Below, piece by piece: positions 59,210-64,000 of a DNA stretch of 64,000 nt. Source of the stretch: Aporrectodea caliginosa (lineage: Eukaryota; Annelida; Clitellata; Crassiclitellata; Lumbricidae); contig JACEVL010000481.1 in the NCBI GenBank assembly GCA_020284085.1, forward strand, positions 41,001 to 105,000, written 5' to 3'. How positions within the stretch are numbered: the first letter of the stretch is position 1; each line of letters starts with the position of its first letter. Both the position numbers and the translations under genes were made by a program. Under the pieces are notes generated by a model that made no database searches, had not been told where the DNA came from, and saw nothing but the letters and a program-made list of their open reading frames with translations.

Positions 59210-62200
59210 ATGGAGACGCCAGAGGCGGGGAAAATGTTGACAGTGGACGACATTTTGGATATGAAACAGGAAGAATTAAAGGAGGAATTGGAAAAATTGG
59301 GGCAAGACGTAAAAGGTCTTTCAAAAGTACAATTGCAAAAGGCATTGTTAAAATTGATTAAGTCGCCAAATGCGTCTCCAAAAGCAAAAGAGTCTGAGGT
59401 TCAGGCTGAAAGTTTAAAATTGAAATTGGCCGAAATTACACGCATACAGCAAAAAGAAGACCGAGAGGCGGAAAGACTGTTTGAGCTGGAGAAAATGAAA
59501 ATACAATTAAATGCGGATGCTAAGCTTAAGTTAGAACAAGCAGAATTGGAGTCACGAAGAACTGAGAAAGAATTTGAAGCTAAGAAAGAAGCAACAGAAA
59601 GGAAAATACAAATAGAAGCACAGGTTAAGAAAGACGAGGCAGAAGCAACAGAAAGGAAAATGCAAATAGAAGCACAAGTTAAGAAGGAAGAGGAAGAAAG
59701 GAGGATACAGGTTAAGAAGGAGGAGGCACAGGTTAAGAGAGAGGAGGCAGAAGCGATGGAAAGGAAATTACGGATGGAGGCAGAAATTTTAGAAAGGAAG
59801 CTGAGGGTAGATAATGAATCATTGGCAGCAAGGTTGTCTATGGAAAACGAGGCTAAGAGAATGCAGATAGAAGCAGATGAGAGAAAGTTACAAATGGAAT
59901 TGGCAGAGAAAGAAAAACAGAGACAGCATCAATTGCAAATGAAAGAATTAGGAGGGTCTTTTGAAAGATTGACTGGAGGTTACTTTGAGGACGGAGCACT
60001 GGGTTTGAGTGAGGAACATGCAGAAAGAACGGGGCATACGTTGAAATTTAATATCGCGTCGGCAGTAAAATTTGTACCTCGGTTTGACGACACAAATTTG
60101 GAGCATTATTTACAATCATTTGAAAAAGCCATGGAGCTACATCAATTTCCAAAAGATAAATGGTCGTCGTTAATCCATACGAAGTTAACTGGGAAGGCGT
60201 TACAAATTTTCGGCGAGCTCTCATTGGAACAATGTAAGGACTATGATGTTGTGAAAAAGTCTTTGCTTACGGCGTATTCAAGAGTGCCAGAGTTCTATAG
60301 GAAAAGGTTTCGAGAATTGCAGAAAGGGAATCTTGAAACTTATTCAAATTTTGCGTATCGTTTGAATATTCCATTTAAGAGTTGGCTGGAAGGAGAAGGT
60401 GCATTGTCTGATTTAGATAAGGCTTTGGAAATTTTCAAATTGGAACAGTTTGTGAATTGTCTGCCTGGGGATTTACATCGTTGGATAATCGAACGCAAAG
60501 TAACAACACTTTCAGAAGCAGCTCGTATGGCAGATGAATATGATCTGTTGTACAAACCATTCAAGAAAGCTAGTGTAGCTCCAACTAAATTTGAAAAGGG
60601 ATGGGTGAACGACACCGCTAATGTGAAGAGAAGCGGAGGTCAACATTCTTGGGACAGCCCTAAGAATACAGCAAGGAATTATACAGGTGCGTTTGGCACT
60701 CCTGTATCTTGTGCGTATTGTCATGCAAGATCGCATAGTATTTCAAATTGTGAAAAGCTCAGAGAGAGAAATTTGGCTAAAGCGAACACAAATTACGCAG
60801 ATAATAATGTTGGCTTAGTGAATGTGCATTCGGGCGATTCAACGATAAATCAACAGTATAGACCTTTTGTTAAGGATGGACTGATGTACGGACGACAAGG
60901 TTCGCAGCGTCATGTAGTGCTACTGAGAGACTCGGGTGCATTACAGTCGATAGTCAGCAGGGATGGGCTTAATTCGTGCGATTATGTCCTAACGGGTGAA
61001 GACAGATTAATTCAAGGGATCGTTGGGGAAGCGGTGAAAGTTCCTTTAGTCGAAATTCAATTGGAAAGTGAGTTGGTTTCTGGAACTATTCTTTGTGGGT
61101 TGGTTGATAAATTGCCAAAAGGAATAAACATTTTGATAGGCAATGACGTCATTCAAAATGAACCGATAGAGGTAGCAGTGGTCACAAGGGCGCAAAGTAA
61201 ATTAGGTGCGACTGTGCAGTCAAGCGTGGTGGAACAGGACGCTGTAGACATTGACGTTCCTTTAATTAAGAATTCTGATGTGAATGATTTTGTTGATTTA
61301 GAACTTGATACATTGTTTTCTGAAGGTGGTAACAATGAGATTGAAGATTCAGAATTTTGTTCGAGGGACAAATTAATTGAGTTGCAACATAATGATGAAA
61401 GTCTCAATGATCTTTTTGATTTAGCACGGTCTCCGGAAAGAAGCGAGAGGTCTTTCTACGAGGTTCGTGATGGAGTTTTGGTTCGTGTCTGGAGGAGTGT
61501 GTTGGAGCCAGAAGGTTTCGGTAGAACGCAAGTACTCGTTCCAATTTCTTTGAGGTCTAAGATAATTCATGTAGCGCATGATGTTCCGTCAAGTGGACAT
61601 TTAGGTACACAGAAAACGCTTGATAGAGTGTTGAGGCATTTTTACTGGCCTGGTATTTTCAAATATGTTAGAGAATACTGTCGTACTTGTGATGTTTGCC
61701 AGAGGCTTGGCAAGGGAGCTACAAAAGCTCGAGCGCCGTTGATTAATTTGCCGATTATTGATAAACCATGGTCAAGAATTGCTTTGGATATCGTTGGTCC
61801 TTTGGACATTTGTGATAAGTCGGGGAACAGATTTATCTTAACGATAATGGACTTGGCTACGCATTTTCCGTTTGCGTTTCCGCTTAAGGTGCACACAGCG
61901 GTAGAGGTAGCGAAGGCTTTGGTGTCTGTGTTTACGACATTTGGTTTTCCTGATGAAGTGTTAACTGATCAGGGGTCTGAATTTATGTCCGAGTTGATGC
62001 AATTGCTGATGAATGAATGTCAGATAATGCAGTTGAAAACTAGTGCATTTCACCCGCAGACCAACGGATGTCTCGAAAAATTTCATCATACTCTAAAAGA
62101 TATGTTGAAAGCAGTAGGGGAAACTTTTCATGGTGATTGGGATGAAATTCTTCCTTGGGTGCTGTTTGCATACAGAGAGGTTCCGGTGCAGGGATTGGGT

Positions 62201-64000
62201 TTCTCTCCATTTGATTTAATGTTTGGAAGGGATGTGAAAGGGCCCTTACAAATGATTAAACACAGTTGGATTCGAACTGATGTTGTGCCTGAATTGAAAA
62301 AGACGAATTTGATTGATTTTGTTTTGGATCTTCGAGAGAAGATTAAGGTGTCATTACAAATTGCAAATGATAATGAATTGGTGCATAAATCTAAGTCGAA
62401 GGAATGGTATGATTTGCATGCGAAGTCTGTTACTTTTGAGAAGGGTGAACAAGTGTTACTGTTGTTACCTTTGATTGGTAAACCCTTACAAGCAAAGTAT
62501 TGTGGTCCCTATCCGGTACTGAAAAGACTTGGGGAGGTGGATTATCTCGTCGGTACTCCAGATCGGAGGAAAGCGAAGAGGGTTGTGCATGTGAACCTCA
62601 TGAAGAAGTATTTGGCACGGCAAGTGGAAAAGGTGTTGGTTGTTGATGGTGAACCTGAAGTGAATGTTTTGATTTCTGATACAGGCATGTCTACGTCATT
62701 TTTGGAGTCTGTTAACATGGATCATTTAAATCAGAGTCAGATTGATGATTTAACAAATGTGTTGTGCAAATTTCAGAGTGTGTTTAGTGACAAACCAGGG
62801 AGGACAACTGTGGTGTCACATGATGTGAAGCTGATGGACGGAGTAAGACCGATGAGGCAGTCACCATATCAACTTCATCCGGACAGGTTAAAGTTGGTAA
62901 ACGAAGAAATAGAGGATTTGTTGCAATCAGGCATAATTGAGGAATCTGAGAGTCCGTGGGCGGCACCAATAGTGTTGGTTCCAAAACCCGATGGTACGCT
63001 AAGGTTGTGTACTGACTTCAGGAAACTGAATGCAGTTACGATACCTGATCCATTTCCGATGCCTCGAGTGGAAACTCTCATAAATAAAGTTGGGCAGGCG
63101 AAATTTCTTACAAAATTGGATATGACAAAAGCGTACTGGCAAATTCCTATAGCGCCATCAGCGGTTGAATGTACAGCTTTTGTAACACCTAATGGACATT
63201 TCCAATGGAAATACATGGCTTTTGGGCTTCGGAATGCACCAAGTTCATTCAGTAGGCTAGTTAAGAAGGTTTTTGCAGGTTTGGAGTCTTTTTGTGATGC
63301 ATATCTTGATGATATCATTATTTTCAGTATGGCATGGTCTAGTCACATGAATCATTTACAGCAAGTGTTGCAACGTGTGCAAAATGCTAATTTGACGTTG
63401 AATGTGAAGAAATGTGTATTTGCTAATGCTGAGGTGGATTTCTTGGGTCATCATGTGGGTCGGGGAATTGTGTCTCCACGTTCACAAAAGGTGGAAGTAA
63501 TGCTTAACTTTCCAACGCCGACTAATAAGAAACAATTGCAGTCTTTGTATGGGTTGGCAAGCTATTACAGAAGATATTTGCCACATTTTTCAGATTTGAC
63601 AAATCCTTTCACTGAAATTCTGAAGAAAGGGAATAAATTTGTGTGGTCTGCTGAAGCAGAAAGGGCTTTTGTTGATTTGAAGTCAAGATTGGCGTCCAAA
63701 CCAATTCTTAAACCGCCTGATTATAATCGACCGTTTTTCGTTGCTGTTGATGCTTCGCAGGTGTGTGTGGGAGCATGCTTGTTCCAGATCTACGAGGACG
63801 TCGAGCATCCTGTATGTTATTACAGTCGCAAGCTTCGGATACACGAGAGACGCTATTCGACCGTGGAGAAGGAGGCGTTGGCTCTGGTAACGGCGATACG
63901 GACATTCTCCGTATATTTTGGTTCTGCGCCGGTGGTGGTCTTCACTGACCATAGCCCACTCACTTTCATAAACTCGATGGCGAACTCCAATGACAAGTTA
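59210..64000 (+). CDS. Gag-Pol polyprotein of a Gmr1-type LTR retrotransposon (open at window edge)
   Basis: A single frame of 1597 codons without a stop runs from ATG at 59,210 to the window end. In order: a Glu/Lys/Gln-rich coiled-coil region (about residues 60-240); a capsid-like region with a SCAN-like end (365-446); a CX2CX4HX4C zinc knuckle (501-514); retropepsin with DSGA (574-577) and ILIGND (near 644); an integrase HHCC finger (H790, H797, C827, C830); an integrase core D860, D920, E956 (35 residues between the last two); a GPY/F module (GPY 1099-1101); reverse transcriptase (LDM 1303-1305, YLDD with D1367/D1368); and RNase H starting VDAS (D1514). Integrase precedes reverse transcriptase, the reverse of normal Ty3/Gypsy order and diagnostic of the Gmr1 group. 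All catalytic residues seen are intact, so the copy may be young. The RNase H end, stop and 3' LTR are outside. Confidence 0.93.
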   Translation, partial: METPEAGKMLTVDDILDMKQEELKEELEKLGQDVKGLSKVQLQKALLKLIKSPNASPKAKESEVQAESLKLKLAEITRIQQKEDREAERLFELEKMKIQLNADAKLKLEQAELESRRTEKEFEAKKEATERKIQIEAQVKKDEAEATERKMQIEAQVKKEEEERRIQVKKEEAQVKREEAEAMERKLRMEAEILERKLRVDNESLAARLSMENEAKRMQIEADERKLQMELAEKEKQRQHQLQMKELGGSFERLTGGYFEDGALGLSEEHAERTGHTLKFNIASAVKFVPRFDDTNLEHYLQSFEKAMELHQFPKDKWSSLIHTKLTGKALQIFGELSLEQCKDYDVVKKSLLTAYSRVPEFYRKRFRELQKGNLETYSNFAYRLNIPFKSWLEGEGALSDLDKALEIFKLEQFVNCLPGDLHRWIIERKVTTLSEAARMADEYDLLYKPFKKASVAPTKFEKGWVNDTANVKRSGGQHSWDSPKNTARNYTGAFGTPVSCAYCHARSHSISNCEKLRERNLAKANTNYADNNVGLVNVHSGDSTINQQYRPFVKDGLMYGRQGSQRHVVLLRDSGALQSIVSRDGLNSCDYVLTGEDRLIQGIVGEAVKVPLVEIQLESELVSGTILCGLVDKLPKGINILIGNDVIQNEPIEVAVVTRAQSKLGATVQSSVVEQDAVDIDVPLIKNSDVNDFVDLELDTLFSEGGNNEIEDSEFCSRDKLIELQHNDESLNDLFDLARSPERSERSFYEVRDGVLVRVWRSVLEPEGFGRTQVLVPISLRSKIIHVAHDVPSSGHLGTQKTLDRVLRHFYWPGIFKYVREYCRTCDVCQRLGKGATKARAPLINLPIIDKPWSRIALDIVGPLDICDKSGNRFILTIMDLATHFPFAFPLKVHTAVEVAKALVSVFTTFGFPDEVLTDQGSEFMSELMQLLMNECQIMQLKTSAFHPQTNGCLEKFHHTLKDMLKAVGETFHGDWDEILPWVLFAYREVPVQGLGFSPFDLMFGRDVKGPLQMIKHSWIRTDVVPELKKTNLIDFVLDLREKIKVSLQIANDNELVHKSKSKEWYDLHAKSVTFEKGEQVLLLLPLIGKPLQAKYCGPYPVLKRLGEVDYLVGTPDRRKAKRVVHVNLMKKYLARQVEKVLVVDGEPEVNVLISDTGMSTSFLESVNMDHLNQSQIDDLTNVLCKFQSVFSDKPGRTTVVSHDVKLMDGVRPMRQSPYQLHPDRLKLVNEEIEDLLQSGIIEESESPWAAPIVLVPKPDGTLRLCTDFRKLNAVTIPDPFPMPRVETLINKVGQAKFLTKLDMTKAYWQIPIAPSAVECTAFVTPNGHFQWKYMAFGLRNAPSSFSRLVKKVFAGLESFCDAYLDDIIIFSMAWSSHMNHLQQVLQRVQNANLTLNVKKCVFANAEVDFLGHHVGRGIVSPRSQKVEVMLNFPTPTNKKQLQSLYGLASYYRRYLPHFSDLTNPFTEILKKGNKFVWSAEAERAFVDLKSRLASKPILKPPDYNRPFFVAVDASQVCVGACLFQIYEDVEHPVCYYSRKLRIHERRYSTVEKEALALVTAIRTFSVYFGSAPVVVFTDHSPLTFINSMANSNDKL

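Overview
This is eukaryotic (metazoan) DNA: intron-rich genes, dense transposon debris, long microsatellites and no prokaryotic gene organisation. Two genes are recognisable, both on the minus strand. A marine deuterostome invertebrate host is my best inference. It rests on animal-specific gene families (MAGI scaffold, filamin), on L2/CR1-type LINE and SINE tails, and above all on a Gmr1-type Ty3/Gypsy retrotransposon, a lineage known from deuterostomes. No species can be assigned from the sequence alone.

Layout. Positions 1-14,400 hold the 3' part of a MAGI-like multi-PDZ scaffold gene (minus strand). It has a PDZ2-like exon (9143-9760), a long Ser/Gly-rich linker exon (3370-4311) and the last PDZ domain split over two exons (1041-1214 and 429-555), plus one candidate upstream linker exon (14314-14400). 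The gene runs off the left edge. Positions 14,400-38,800 are a repeat-rich stretch with no confident host exon. It holds a Helitron inside an inverted-repeat element, several hAT-type elements with clean 8-9 bp target duplications, L2/CR1-like LINE 3' ends, tRNA-derived SINEs, a nested LINE, a 26-copy ~53-bp tandem array and many microsatellites.

Positions 38,840-58,225 hold the 3' half of a filamin gene (minus strand). I could define 18 coding exons with in-phase splice junctions (1004 residues plus stop), from the end of Ig repeat 14 through hinge 1, repeats 15-23, hinge 2 and dimerisation repeat 24. The actin-binding domain and repeats 1-13 lie beyond the right edge. The exon expected to start repeat 20 was not found. 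It corresponds to the segment missing in the human filamin var-1 splice form, and the intron where it should lie is crowded with mobile elements.

Positions 58,582-64,000 hold the 5' LTR, primer-binding site and first 1597 codons of an intact LTR retrotransposon on the plus strand, antisense to filamin and apparently in one of its introns. Its single Gag-Pol frame has the unusual order Gag (with a SCAN-like capsid end) - zinc knuckle - protease - integrase - reverse transcriptase - RNase H, which defines the Gmr1 group. The frame is still open at the window edge.

The genes are not a functional unit in the operon sense. MAGI organises junctional and synaptic membrane complexes and filamin crosslinks cortical actin, and they are simply neighbours. 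The rest of the window is a record of repeated transposition, including at least one MITE family with a copy in each gene.
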